Below, one piece after another: positions 8,466 to 17,811 of a stretch of 64,000 nucleotides of DNA (positions within the stretch are counted from its first letter, which is position 1; the number at the start of each line of letters is the position of its first letter). The stretch is from NCBI GenBank assembly GCA_040004035.1, contig JAMPLN010000017.1, one strand, 5' to 3'. The notes below the pieces were generated by a model. It had not been told where the DNA came from. It ran no database searches and saw only the letters and a list, made by a program, of their open reading frames with translations. The position numbers were made by a program, and so were the translations under genes. This DNA is from Microcoleus vaginatus_C (GTDB taxonomy: Bacteria > Cyanobacteriota > Cyanobacteriia > Cyanobacteriales > Microcoleaceae).

Positions 8466-9057
8466 GTCATCCTCCAGAAGTATTATTTTGCCAAAATGTC
8501 GCTCGTCCAAAAAAGCCAAAAACGCTTTACTTGGCTGGCGTTGATGAAATGCAGATGCTTCAATTATCCTCTTTGTAGTCGAGCGGGATTTTGGCGGCTT
8601 ATCTTATTAATAGCAAATTTTTCAACACCAGATTGTCACAGAATTTACATTTGTCCTGGCACGGTAGAAAAAATTAAAATTAAATTTTTATTAACCAGGC
8701 GTAAGGAAGACAATCCCCACCCGGAAAAAGTGAGCTTATTTGAGATTAAAAAGTTTAGATTAAAAAATTGAATAATTGGCAATGACTGATGACAAGCAGG
8801 GTGTGGATCACAGGCCTAAAGTTGCTTTTTTTATGGAGTGTGACGTTTTGACAGCGAGTCCCCAGAGCGATCGCCACATTCAGGCAAGTAGTGGCATGAT
8901 TAATATTGCAAGTTTTTACAGTAGCGGTGGAAACCTCAGCCCCGTTTTGAGTTGCCGACCACTGCACTTCACTATTTGTGTACAACATTGTAACTTATAT
9001 CGAGGATCTCTTTTAAGCGACAAACGATACGCAAACCTGGTAGGTGTCAAAATATTG
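8466..9057. other. Divergent intergenic region
   Basis: About 590 bp between the divergent starts of the small gene at 8465 and the kinase. The kinase frame stays open back to an ATG at 8776, but those 94 codons encode a Cys/His-rich, unstructured stretch unlike a sensor kinase N terminus, so they are more likely leader and promoter DNA. No further gene is supported. Confidence 0.5.
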
Positions 9058-12000
9058 ATGTTATTGAAAAGTCTGAGCAGTTGTGTGATGAAAAGCTCGC
9101 CCAAGATGTCACTAAGCCTAGTTTTGTTGATACCGCTGGTGGTGCAAATCTCCGTAGCAGTCGGCGTGACTGGATGGCTTTCGTTTCGCAACGGCCAGAA
9201 AGCTGTCAATGACCTTGCTACGAGGTTAAGCTTGGAAGTTGCAGCGAGGACGAAAGAAAATTTCCGCAGTTTTGGGGATGTGTCTCATTTATTCCTGCAA
9301 ATGAATACTGCTGCGATCGCCTCTGGAAACTTAGACCCGGAAGACTTCCCCAACTTAGAGCGCTATTTGTGGAACCAGACCAAGCTGAGCGATCGAACTA
9401 CAACCATCTACTACGGCGACGAACAGGGCAGATTCGTCTTGCTCAAGCGAGAAGCAGAACACTTAGTATACATCAGAGACGAATCAACCGCTCCAAACCG
9501 CCAAATTTATCGCCTAGATAGCCAAGGAAATCGCACTGAGCTAATCAAAACCGTCCCTTATGACCCCCGTACTAGACCGTGGTACCAAGCTGCCAAACAG
9601 TCAGGAAAAGCCACTTGGTCTCCCATCTACGTCTTCGCAGCCCCGCCAGTTCTGGGGATTACGCCGGTGATGCCTATTTACAATGAAACAGGAAACCTGC
9701 GGGGGGTATTGGCAATTGACCTGACTCTTTCTCAAATCAGCGATTTTCTCAAAAGTATCAAAATTAGCCCGTCTGGACAAGTTTTCGCGATCGAACGCAG
9801 CGGGGAAATAGTCGCCAGTTCCACAGACGAATTGCCCTTTGTCACCGACAAAGACGGACAAAAACGACTGTTGGCGACTAGGAGCAAAAATTTGCTAATT
9901 CGATCGTCTTCCACATACTTGCAACAACGATTTGGTAGTTTTGAACAAATTGACAGCCAAGGACAGTTTACCTTCGAGATAGACGGCAAACGTCAATTCA
10001 TTACCGTTGTTCCCCTGCAAGACGGCCGCGGCCTCGATTGGCTGATTGTAGTCGCAATCCCGGAGGCAGACTTTATGGAGCAAATTAACGCCAACACTCG
10101 CACAACTATCTTATTGTGCTTTTTTGCCTTCGTACTGGCGATCGCACTCGGAATATTTACCTCTCGCTGGGTTGTCCAACCGATTACCCGATTGCTGGAA
10201 GCTTCCAAAGCTTTAACCAAAATGTCTGAGTCATCCGACTTCACCTCCGCAGAATTAGACGGCGAAGTCGAAGTTAAAGGTGTCAACGAACTCGGTCTCC
10301 TAGCTCAGTCTTTCAATCAAATGGCCCGACAATTGCGATCGTCTTTTGTTGCCCTAGAACAAACCAACTCTAGTTTAGAACAGCGAGTAGCAGAGCGGAC
10401 TGCCGAACTCAAAGCCGCAGAAGCAGAATTGCGGGCTTTGTTTGCAGCCATGAGTGAATTAATTATAGTTGTGGACGCCAGCGGTCGCTATTTAAAAATT
10501 GCGCCCACAAATCTTTCTCTGCTATACAAACCAGCCCAAGAATTAATGGGCAAAACAGTCGGAGAGATGTTTCCGCAAGCTACAGCAGACAATTTTCTCA
10601 ACCACATCCGAACTGCTTTAGATACTCAGCAAACTGTCAGCATCGAGTACGATTTAACCATTAACGACCGCGAAGTTTGTTTTGCCGCCAGCATTTCGCC
10701 ACTTTCCGAAGAATCCGTAATTTGGGTGGCCCGCGATATTACCGAACAGAAACGAGCCGAATCCGTGCGACGCCAAAGGCAAAAACAATTGCTCAAACAA
10801 AATACGGTTTTGGTAGAATTGGCAAGAAATAAAGCGCTGTATCGAGGCGATTTGCAAGTAGCTTTGAGGCAAATTACCGAAGCGGCCGCTCATACCCTAG
10901 ATGCAGAAGGAGCCGGAGCGTGGTTGTACGATGAAAGCCGATCGAAACTGCAATGTCTCGACCAATTTCACCGCAGCAGCCAACAGCATGAAGGATGCGC
11001 CGAACTCGCAGCAGCAGACTATCCAGCTTATTGTAAAGCTTTGGAAGAATACCGGACGATCGCAGCCGAGGACGCTCTCTCAGATGTTATAACCAGAGAA
11101 TTTGTGGAATCTTACTTTGCACAAATGGGTACTACATCAACCTTAGATGCGCCGGTGCGGCTGGGAGGACAAACAGTCGGAGTCATCTGTATCGAACAAG
11201 TGGGAACAACTCGCCACTGGACATTAGAAGAACAAAATTTTGCTGCTTCCCTCGCAGATTTGGTATCATTGGCGATCGAAGCCAGCGAGCGCGATCGTAC
11301 ACAAAGCGCTTTGCGTCAAGCAGAACAAAAATATCGTAGCATCTTTGAAAATGCCGTCGAAGGCATTTTTCAAAGAACCCCCGAAGGCCACTTCTTGAGC
11401 GTAAATCCAGCTTTAGCCCGCATCTATGGCTACGCCACTCCCGAAGAATTGACATCCAATCTCACCAACATCCGGCAGCAAGCTTACGTCAATCCTCAGC
11501 AGGGCGAAAAGTTTATGCGGGTGATGGAACAATTCGGAGAAGTTTCGGGGTTTGAGTCACAAGTTTACCGCGTTGACGGCAAGGTAATTTGGATTTCCGA
11601 AAGCGCGCGTGCAGTGTGCGACGCCAACGGCGAGGTACTTTACTATGAAGGCAGCGTCGAGGATATTAGCGATCGAAAAGTCTTTGAATCCGCCTTGCAA
11701 CTCGCCCTAGAAGCAGCCGAAGCCGCTTCCACCGCAAAAAGCGCATTTTTGGCAAACATGAGCCACGAACTGCGAACACCTCTGAATGCCATCATCGGCT
11801 ACAGCGAAATGCTCCAAGAAGAAACCGCAGAATTGGGTTACGATGAACTCACCCCAGATTTAGACAAAATTCGCACTTCCGGCAGACACTTGCTATCGCT
11901 AATTAACGACATTCTCGACATTTCTAAAATCGAAGCCGGCCGCATGGATCTTTACTTAGAAACCTTCGACATCGCCGCCTTGATTGAAGAAGTCGCATCC

Positions 12001-12501
12001 ACCGCCGCGCCGCTAATTGAAAAGAACGGCAACACTCTCAAGTTGCACCAAATTAGCAATATCGGCACTATGCACGGTGACATTACCAAAGTGCAGCAGA
12101 TTTTATTAAATTTGCTAAGCAATGCCGCTAAATTCACTCAAAACGGTACAATAACCCTCACAGCCAGCCGAGAAAAAATTGCGGGCGACAGCAGCGAAGC
12201 AAAACAAGAAAACTCTTCTGAACCTGCGGCGAATTCAGAATATTCAATTGCTAGTAAAGAATTTTTAGTTGTTAATTGTACAGATACAGGAATTGGGATG
12301 ACTCCCGACCAGTTGCAGCACATTTTTCAACCCTTTACCCAAGCAGACGCTTCTACCACCCGCAAGTACGGCGGCACCGGTTTGGGACTAGCAATCAGCC
12401 AGCGTTTTTGCCTCATGATGGGTGGCAATATTTCAGTAAAAAGTCAGGAGGGTGTTGGTTCTACTTTTACTATCGGCTTGCCGGTTAATCTGCAAAATTA
12501 G
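9058..12501 (+). CDS. Membrane sensor histidine kinase (dCACHE-HAMP-PAS-GAF-PAS-HisKA-HATPase)
   Basis: A 1147-residue signalling kinase. From the ATG at 9058: a basic N terminus and first membrane helix (LVLLIPLVVQISVAVGVTGW), a periplasmic double-CACHE sensor of about 310 residues (RPWYQAAKQSGKATWSPIY is characteristic), a second helix (TTILLCFFAFVLAIALGIF), HAMP, coiled coil, PAS, GAF, PAS, HisKA with phospho-acceptor His903 in MSHELRTPLNAIIGY, and HATPase with DTGIGM and GGTGLGLAIS. There is no receiver domain, so a separate response regulator is needed. CACHE domains bind small metabolites such as amino acids. An alternative start is the ATG at 9088; the frame extends upstream to 8776. 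The gene lies between two oligopeptide permease genes on the other strand, so a role in sensing peptides is possible but unproven. Confidence 0.9.
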   Translation: MLLKSLSSCVMKSSPKMSLSLVLLIPLVVQISVAVGVTGWLSFRNGQKAVNDLATRLSLEVAARTKENFRSFGDVSHLFLQMNTAAIASGNLDPEDFPNLERYLWNQTKLSDRTTTIYYGDEQGRFVLLKREAEHLVYIRDESTAPNRQIYRLDSQGNRTELIKTVPYDPRTRPWYQAAKQSGKATWSPIYVFAAPPVLGITPVMPIYNETGNLRGVLAIDLTLSQISDFLKSIKISPSGQVFAIERSGEIVASSTDELPFVTDKDGQKRLLATRSKNLLIRSSSTYLQQRFGSFEQIDSQGQFTFEIDGKRQFITVVPLQDGRGLDWLIVVAIPEADFMEQINANTRTTILLCFFAFVLAIALGIFTSRWVVQPITRLLEASKALTKMSESSDFTSAELDGEVEVKGVNELGLLAQSFNQMARQLRSSFVALEQTNSSLEQRVAERTAELKAAEAELRALFAAMSELIIVVDASGRYLKIAPTNLSLLYKPAQELMGKTVGEMFPQATADNFLNHIRTALDTQQTVSIEYDLTINDREVCFAASISPLSEESVIWVARDITEQKRAESVRRQRQKQLLKQNTVLVELARNKALYRGDLQVALRQITEAAAHTLDAEGAGAWLYDESRSKLQCLDQFHRSSQQHEGCAELAAADYPAYCKALEEYRTIAAEDALSDVITREFVESYFAQMGTTSTLDAPVRLGGQTVGVICIEQVGTTRHWTLEEQNFAASLADLVSLAIEASERDRTQSALRQAEQKYRSIFENAVEGIFQRTPEGHFLSVNPALARIYGYATPEELTSNLTNIRQQAYVNPQQGEKFMRVMEQFGEVSGFESQVYRVDGKVIWISESARAVCDANGEVLYYEGSVEDISDRKVFESALQLALEAAEAASTAKSAFLANMSHELRTPLNAIIGYSEMLQEETAELGYDELTPDLDKIRTSGRHLLSLINDILDISKIEAGRMDLYLETFDIAALIEEVASTAAPLIEKNGNTLKLHQISNIGTMHGDITKVQQILLNLLSNAAKFTQNGTITLTASREKIAGDSSEAKQENSSEPAANSEYSIASKEFLVVNCTDTGIGMTPDQLQHIFQPFTQADASTTRKYGGTGLGLAISQRFCLMMGGNISVKSQEGVGSTFTIGLPVNLQN

Positions 12502-12554
12502 GGGGCGTAACTGTTACACCGGATCTGCCTGGAAACTATAAATTACTAACTCCC

Positions 12555-12690
12555 AATTATATCAAATCCGTTAGCATCGGAATAGTAAATTCGAGTTCAA
12601 TGTTGACTGTTGACTGTTGACGCCGTGAACAGTCAACCGTCAACAGTCAACAGTCAACATCATGTATGAGTGTAACCGGAAATGATATTA
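12555..12690. repeat. Composite heptamer repeat, inverse copy of the 1848-1975 element
   Basis: Starts with ATATCAAATCCGTTAGCATC, then inverted TTGACTG/CAGTCAA arrays around a spacer (a 21-bp hairpin), and ends GTAACCGGAAATGATATTAC. It is the reverse complement of the unit at 1848-1975. It lies between convergent genes and its last bases overlap the stop codon of the permease at 12688. Confidence 0.85.
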
Positions 12691-13755
12691 CCTTTGAATG
12701 CTGCGCGGATCGAGAGCATCCCGCAACCCATCCCCCAATAAATTAAACGCCAAAACAGTCAAAATAATCAGTATCGCCGGAGGCCAAACCAACCAAGGCT
12801 GCAACACTAAAATTGAAGCATTAGTAGACAGAGATAGTAAATTTCCCCAAGAAGGATCGGGCTGTTGAATTCCCAAGCCAATTAAACTCAAAACCGACTC
12901 CGCCACAATAAAACCCGGAACAGCCAAAGTAGCAGAAATAATTACATAAGTTGCAGTTTGTGGCAAAACGTGGCGGATAATAATATAAATTGGATTGGCG
13001 CCCATTGCCCGCGCCGCTTGCACAAACTCTAGTTGTTTAATTGACAGTACCTGACCGCGAATCACCCGCGCTAAACCCGCCCAATTGATAAATGAAGTAA
13101 TCAGCACAATCAATATAAATCGCTGAGCACTTGTCAATCCTGGGGGCAGCACTGCTGCTAGCGCTACTAATAAATAAAGACCGGGAATCGTCATCAATAC
13201 TTCGGCAAAGCGCATTAAGATACTGTCAATCCAACTGCCAAAATAACCCGATATGCCTCCGATTAACAATCCCAAGGGAAAAGAAATTGCTATTCCTACT
13301 AAACCGATGCTGAGGCTAATTCTGCTGCCGTGTACTAGGCGACTGAATTGATCGCGAGCTTGTTCATCCGTGCCTAAAATGTTAATTTGACCTTCTCCTG
13401 TAGTACCAAACAAGTGCCTGTCTAATGGCAAAACTCCTAAAAACTTATACGGAGAACCTTTGACAAACAAACCGACAACAGAGGGTTTTTGCCAGTCTAC
13501 AATTACCTCGCGAGCGCCGGTATCCGCATCCACTGGGCCCTGAGTAGTCGGATAAACGTGGGGCCCGATAAATCGCCCGTCTGGGGTGCTTAAATAAATT
13601 TGAGTCGGCGGCAGCAAGGAACCGTTTAATTGAGAGTCGTAGGGGTCGTAAGGGGCCACAAATTCGGCCAAAAGTGCGACTGTATAAAAAATTAACAGTA
13701 GCACGGCTCCCAACCGGGCTAGAGGATTTTTTCTAAGATTTTGCCACCATTTCAT
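12688..13755 (-). CDS. Oligopeptide/dipeptide-type ABC transporter permease (DppC/OppC family)
   Basis: Second permease type of a peptide/nickel-type ABC importer, 355 residues. The N terminus (MKWWQNLRKNPLARLGAVLLLIFY and onward) is followed by a long periplasmic loop of about 90 residues with LFGTTGEGQINILGTDEQARD, the family signature before helix 2. The EAA loop is visible as QAARAMGANPIYIIIRHVLP, and the end LGDGLRDALDPR is canonical. It would pair with a DppB-type subunit; the one in this window is at 6873-7898. Nothing else of the transporter is close by. The gene is followed immediately by the repeat element at 12555-12690. Confidence 0.92.
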   Translation of the reverse strand: MKWWQNLRKNPLARLGAVLLLIFYTVALLAEFVAPYDPYDSQLNGSLLPPTQIYLSTPDGRFIGPHVYPTTQGPVDADTGAREVIVDWQKPSVVGLFVKGSPYKFLGVLPLDRHLFGTTGEGQINILGTDEQARDQFSRLVHGSRISLSIGLVGIAISFPLGLLIGGISGYFGSWIDSILMRFAEVLMTIPGLYLLVALAAVLPPGLTSAQRFILIVLITSFINWAGLARVIRGQVLSIKQLEFVQAARAMGANPIYIIIRHVLPQTATYVIISATLAVPGFIVAESVLSLIGLGIQQPDPSWGNLLSLSTNASILVLQPWLVWPPAILIILTVLAFNLLGDGLRDALDPRSIQR

Positions 13756-13917
13756 AAGTTTTTAGGTTTGAGATTTTCAGTGGGTTAGTAATCAAGACTA
13801 AAGTTCTTAAAGTTCTTTGTAGAGACTTTAGTTTTTTCTTAATGGACTCAGCAGCCAAAAGTTAATTCCTGAGTTATAAAAATTTTCATAACTGAATTAC
13901 TTACTACAAAAATTAGA

Positions 13918-15051
13918 CTACTTTTGTTCATCTGCGACCAAGATTATTCTAGTTTCCTCTTCTGGTATTTTACCCAATTCCTCGCCGCTAAAAGGATTGT
14001 AGAAAAACGAGCCTGTTTGGGGTGGCAATTTGGGATTGAGTACAATTTCTACTATACTTTTTACAACCCCAGTGAGCGGAATTGCCAGGATAACTCCCAA
14101 CAATCCTCCCACTCTACCTCCTAAAAGCAAAGCTGTGAAAATAATTACCGGACTCAATCCGGTGAGATTGCCCATGATTCGGGGAGCTACTAAATTATCC
14201 TTGATTTGCTGGAGACCGATCGCCACTACCAACACTTGCAGCGCCAGCCACCAATCAATAAACGCTACAATTATACTAACAGTGCCTATTCCCAAAGTGG
14301 CTCCAATAAACGGAATTATTTCCGTCAATCCTATAAATACCGCAAATAACAGAAAAAACGGAACTTGCAGCCACCAAAAAGCCAGAGTCAGCGAGATGGC
14401 CATAAATAGTCCCAGCAATAACTGTCCCGATACAAATCGCTGGAGGTTTCGCTGCAAAGTCTCTGTTAAAACATAGCGAATGTCTGGGGAAAAAATGCTG
14501 GTCAAACCCTGCCACACTCTTTGCCCATCTAGGAGCATATAAAAGGAAATCACGACAATAAAAATTAAGTCCAAAAACCAGTTAAAAGTACCTACAACTA
14601 AGCCTAAACCCGTACCGGCGATCGCTTGGACTTGTCCCTGGACTCTAGCTGACAGTTGCTGCTCCAATATTTGCACGTCAAACGGTAAATTGCGCTCGGC
14701 ACTCCAGGCTTGAAATTCAGCGAGCTGCAGCCGCCCCGACTCCAGCAATTCCGGGAACCTCACCCCCAACTGCCTCGCTTGGCTGAACACCGGCGGCACA
14801 ATAGTTACACCGATTACTACTACTATCACACCCGCAGTTAAATAAACCAGCCCCGCAGCTACTCCCCGGGGCAAAAATACTTGCAGTCTTTTTACTGCAT
14901 AATTTAATAAAAATGCAATCAGTCCCGCTGTTACTAAAATGCTGACCAGTTCCCCAACATAACTGACCGCACTCAGGGTAAACCATCCCGTTACTAGCAC
15001 TAGCAGCCAAGTAATTAGAAACTGTTGGAGAGGAGAAAAGAGACTATTCAT
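13918..15051 (-). CDS. AI-2E family transporter (PerM/YhhT-like permease)
   Basis: The 377-residue product has seven to eight membrane helices and the family's conserved segments: a long amphipathic region after helix 3 (RQLGVRFPELLESGRLQLAE), IVVISFYMLLDGQRVW, GLTEIIPFIGATLG and DNLVAPRIMG. Members are named after AI-2 export but include sodium/proton antiporters and proteins of unknown cargo. I start at the ATG at 15051; a GTG at 15078 would add nine residues, and neither has a good ribosome site. It is a single gene, convergent with nothing and 160 nt from the neighbouring permease. Confidence 0.88.
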   Translation of the reverse strand: MNSLFSPLQQFLITWLLVLVTGWFTLSAVSYVGELVSILVTAGLIAFLLNYAVKRLQVFLPRGVAAGLVYLTAGVIVVVIGVTIVPPVFSQARQLGVRFPELLESGRLQLAEFQAWSAERNLPFDVQILEQQLSARVQGQVQAIAGTGLGLVVGTFNWFLDLIFIVVISFYMLLDGQRVWQGLTSIFSPDIRYVLTETLQRNLQRFVSGQLLLGLFMAISLTLAFWWLQVPFFLLFAVFIGLTEIIPFIGATLGIGTVSIIVAFIDWWLALQVLVVAIGLQQIKDNLVAPRIMGNLTGLSPVIIFTALLLGGRVGGLLGVILAIPLTGVVKSIVEIVLNPKLPPQTGSFFYNPFSGEELGKIPEEETRIILVADEQK

Positions 15052-15474
15052 TTTGATTTTTTTTAAATAAAGTGGCACAATTTTTTCAGCAGATGTGCCG
15101 TATTATACAATAAACACATGAAAGTATAGATTAGGAATAATCAGTTCAAGATTAGACTGACTTTTCTCAGCATTGATAGATAGGTGACGGCTAAGCCACT
15201 TGGGGAGACACAATGCCAGCCCGATCGACTCCACGATCGCCAATCCCGCTAATATTCAGTATGCCCCACAGACCGATCAAATTAAATGTCGATCGCACAA
15301 ACTTTGATCAATATTTAATCAAAATCGCCATTGTAGGGTGAAACGGCGCAACACTCACCCAAAAGGAGGAAGCGCTACTCCAGATGCCCTCCGCTACAAT
15401 GAACTAAATAATATCGTAATCTTTCTTTACAATATAAAAAAAAGGAAAGGCTCATACTGGCGAGAGGAACTACC
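15052..15474. other. Divergent promoter region
   Basis: About 420 bp between the divergent AI-2E transporter and membrane fusion protein genes, AT-rich near both starts and with several CGATCG sites. No gene or strong hairpin seen. The stretch just before 15475 has an AGAGGA ribosome site. Confidence 0.5.
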
Positions 15475-17262
15475 GTGACTAATCAAGTTTTTTCAGAAGC
15501 CGAAGAAAAGCAACCCGTTCCCCCCGTGCAGAGCGGGCGCGACAGGAACTCAGCAGTGGATGTAGCTGAAAGTGAAGTCTCAGACAACTCTCGCTGGCAA
15601 TTCTCCGGTGAGGAAGATGAACGAGAAGTTGCGCTGGAAGTTCCAGAAATCGAGGAGGAACAAGTTTGGGAACCAGAAGCAACTGAAGTTGGGTCCCGCA
15701 AAGAAATCAGGTGGCCGGCCTTGTTGGCGGGCGCAGGGGTTGGCGTGGCTGCAACGCTGCTAGCAGTAAACTTGACTGGGGGCAAGCAGAGTTCACCTCC
15801 GGCAGCTCCAATTCCATCGGTAAACCAGCAGGCGACGGCTCCGACGGTGACAGTGGCGCCTGTGGAATCTGCCCAGGTGGGTGAAACTCTGGAAGCGACG
15901 GGCACGGTGGCAGCCTATGACTTGCTGCCGGTGCTGCCACAAGCCAACGGTTTGCAAATCAAGCAGGTGTTGGTGAATGAAGGGGATGTGGTAGAAAAAG
16001 GTCAGACGATGGCGGTTTTGGACGATTCGGTGCTACGATCGCAAATTGCCGAAGCGCTGGCGGGAGTACAATCGGCCAATTCTACGGTAGAACAAGCCCA
16101 AGCTCAAGTAGAGCAAGCTCAGTCAGCCCAACAAGAAGCCCAAGCCGGCGTTGCTCAAGCCCAAGCTGGTGTTGAAAAAGCCATCGCTGACGCAGCGCAA
16201 GCCAAAACAGGTGTCGGGCAGGCAAGAGCCGGTGTGGAACAAGCTAAAGCCGGTGTCACCCAAGCTAAAGCAGGCATTGCCTCCGCTCAGGCTAAATTAG
16301 ATCAAGCTCAAAGAGAAGTAAATCGCACCCAAGATTTGGCTTCTCAGGGAGTAATTAGTCAGCAAGATTTGGAAAGACGCAAGACAGAGCGGCAGACTGC
16401 TGTTCAAGACTTGAACAAAGCTAAAGCTGACTTGAATACAGCTTTGCAAGAACAGAATAAAGCAGCGGAAGAAGTGCAATCTTCTCTTGCTAAAGTAGCT
16501 ACTGCTGAAGCTAATATCAGTACGGCGAGAGCTGCCCTTGCCAGCGCTCGTGCTAAAGTGAATACGGCAGGAGCGAGTGTCAGCAGTGCGAGAGCAAATG
16601 TCGGAAATAACGCAGCAAGTGTCCGCAGCAATGATGCACAAGTCAAACAGTTACAAACTCAACTAGAACAAACAATTGTTCGAGCGCCGGATAGTGGCAC
16701 TGTGGCTGAAAGAATTGGTCGAGTTGGCGATGTTTCTTCGGGAAGTCAAAAACTCTTTTCGATTATTCGCGGCAACAAGCTGGAACTGCAATTGAAAGTG
16801 CCAGAAACTCAGGTTTCGCAAGTGCAGCCGGGAACAGCAGTGCAAATTACTTCGGATTCTGACAAGCGGATTAAGTTGTCAGGAACTGTGCGAGAGATTT
16901 CGCCGGTAGTTGACCCGCAAAATCGACAAGCTACGGTGAAGATTGATTTGCCGACAAGCGAGTTTTTGCGATCGGGAATGTTTTTGCGCGCATCCATTTC
17001 GACGGCAACGGCTCAAGGTTTGAAAGTCCCTGCTAAAGCTATTGTACCGCAATCTGATGGCAGTTCTCTTGTTTATAAACTTGTGGGCGAAAACAAGGTG
17101 CAGGCTCAACCAGTGGAAGTCGGGGAAATTTCCGGGGGTGCTGTGGGCGATTTGACTGCTGCTAAGGTGGTGGTTAAAAAGGGTTTGAAGGCGGGCGATC
17201 GGGTGGTTGTTACTGGGGCTGGTTTTCTTAAGGATGGCGCTCAGGTTAAGGTTGGTAAATAG
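15475..17262 (+). CDS. RND-type efflux periplasmic adaptor (HlyD/membrane fusion protein)
   Basis: A 595-residue adaptor that would bridge an inner-membrane pump and an outer-membrane channel. An acidic N-terminal cytosolic stretch of about 78 residues is unusual; then one membrane helix (81-100, PALLAGAGVGVAATLLAVNL), the first half of the lipoyl/barrel-sandwich domain (VLVNEGDVVEKGQTMAVLDD), a very long alpha-hairpin (about 190-405) with AQAGV-type repeats, the second lipoyl half (TIVRAPDSGTVAERIGRVGD), a beta-barrel and a membrane-proximal domain. GTG start with GAGG 7 nt upstream. No RND pump or TolC gene follows: the next gene is convergent and the space is filled by repeats, so this is an orphan adaptor here. 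Confidence 0.9.
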   Translation: MTNQVFSEAEEKQPVPPVQSGRDRNSAVDVAESEVSDNSRWQFSGEEDEREVALEVPEIEEEQVWEPEATEVGSRKEIRWPALLAGAGVGVAATLLAVNLTGGKQSSPPAAPIPSVNQQATAPTVTVAPVESAQVGETLEATGTVAAYDLLPVLPQANGLQIKQVLVNEGDVVEKGQTMAVLDDSVLRSQIAEALAGVQSANSTVEQAQAQVEQAQSAQQEAQAGVAQAQAGVEKAIADAAQAKTGVGQARAGVEQAKAGVTQAKAGIASAQAKLDQAQREVNRTQDLASQGVISQQDLERRKTERQTAVQDLNKAKADLNTALQEQNKAAEEVQSSLAKVATAEANISTARAALASARAKVNTAGASVSSARANVGNNAASVRSNDAQVKQLQTQLEQTIVRAPDSGTVAERIGRVGDVSSGSQKLFSIIRGNKLELQLKVPETQVSQVQPGTAVQITSDSDKRIKLSGTVREISPVVDPQNRQATVKIDLPTSEFLRSGMFLRASISTATAQGLKVPAKAIVPQSDGSSLVYKLVGENKVQAQPVEVGEISGGAVGDLTAAKVVVKKGLKAGDRVVVTGAGFLKDGAQVKVGK

Positions 17263-17811
17263 TTATATCGATTGCGGTTGCACTCCTTATCATTGTTGAC
17301 GGTTGACTGTTGACGGTTGACTGTTGACGGTTGACTGTTGACTGTTGACTGTTGACTGTTGACTGTTGACTCGATTTTATTATTGTGATGCAACCGGAAA
17401 CGATATCAGATAGGAGATAAGATTAGAAATAATATCAATTAATGTTGACTGTTGACTGTTGACTCGATTTTATTATTGTGATGCAACCCGAATGATTGTT
17501 GACTGTTGACTGTTGACTGTTGACTGTTGAAGGAGGGGTGGAAAAACTCAATGGTTGAGTGTTAAATGTTGACTCGATTTTATTATTGTGATGCAACCGG
17601 AAACGATATCAGATGAGAAGATAAGATTAGAAATAATATCAATGGCGGTGGCGGCGGAATGATATCAAATCCGCGCTTATCGTCCTGATAAAGTCGAATC
17701 AAGCTGCCAACAAATAAGTCGCGCAATTTTCATTTTTTTGACTCACAATCAACCGTCAACAGTCAACAGTCAACAGTCAACAATCAACAGTCAACCGTCA
17801 ACAGTCAACAA
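17263..17811. repeat. Large heptanucleotide repeat region between convergent genes
   Basis: The whole 550-bp gap is repeat DNA. A TTGACTG/TTGACGG array occupies about 17294-17371. It is followed by three copies of a unit starting CGATTTTATTATTGTGATGC (near 17373, 17464 and 17575), two of which continue into a GATATCAGAT segment. A CAGTCAA/CCGTCAA array sits at about 17750-17810 in the opposite orientation. The segment at 17655-17745 (CGGAATGATATCAAATCCGC onward) is repeated at 24468-24560. No coding potential seen. Confidence 0.88.

Noticed and set aside
9058..12501. Hybrid kinase with C-terminal receiver
   Set aside because: The protein ends directly after the HATPase domain; no receiver domain follows in frame.
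17263..17811. Origin of replication (repeat-rich region between convergent genes)
   Set aside because: The repeats are not DnaA-box-like, no dnaA or dnaN gene is near, and the same repeats occur at four other sites.
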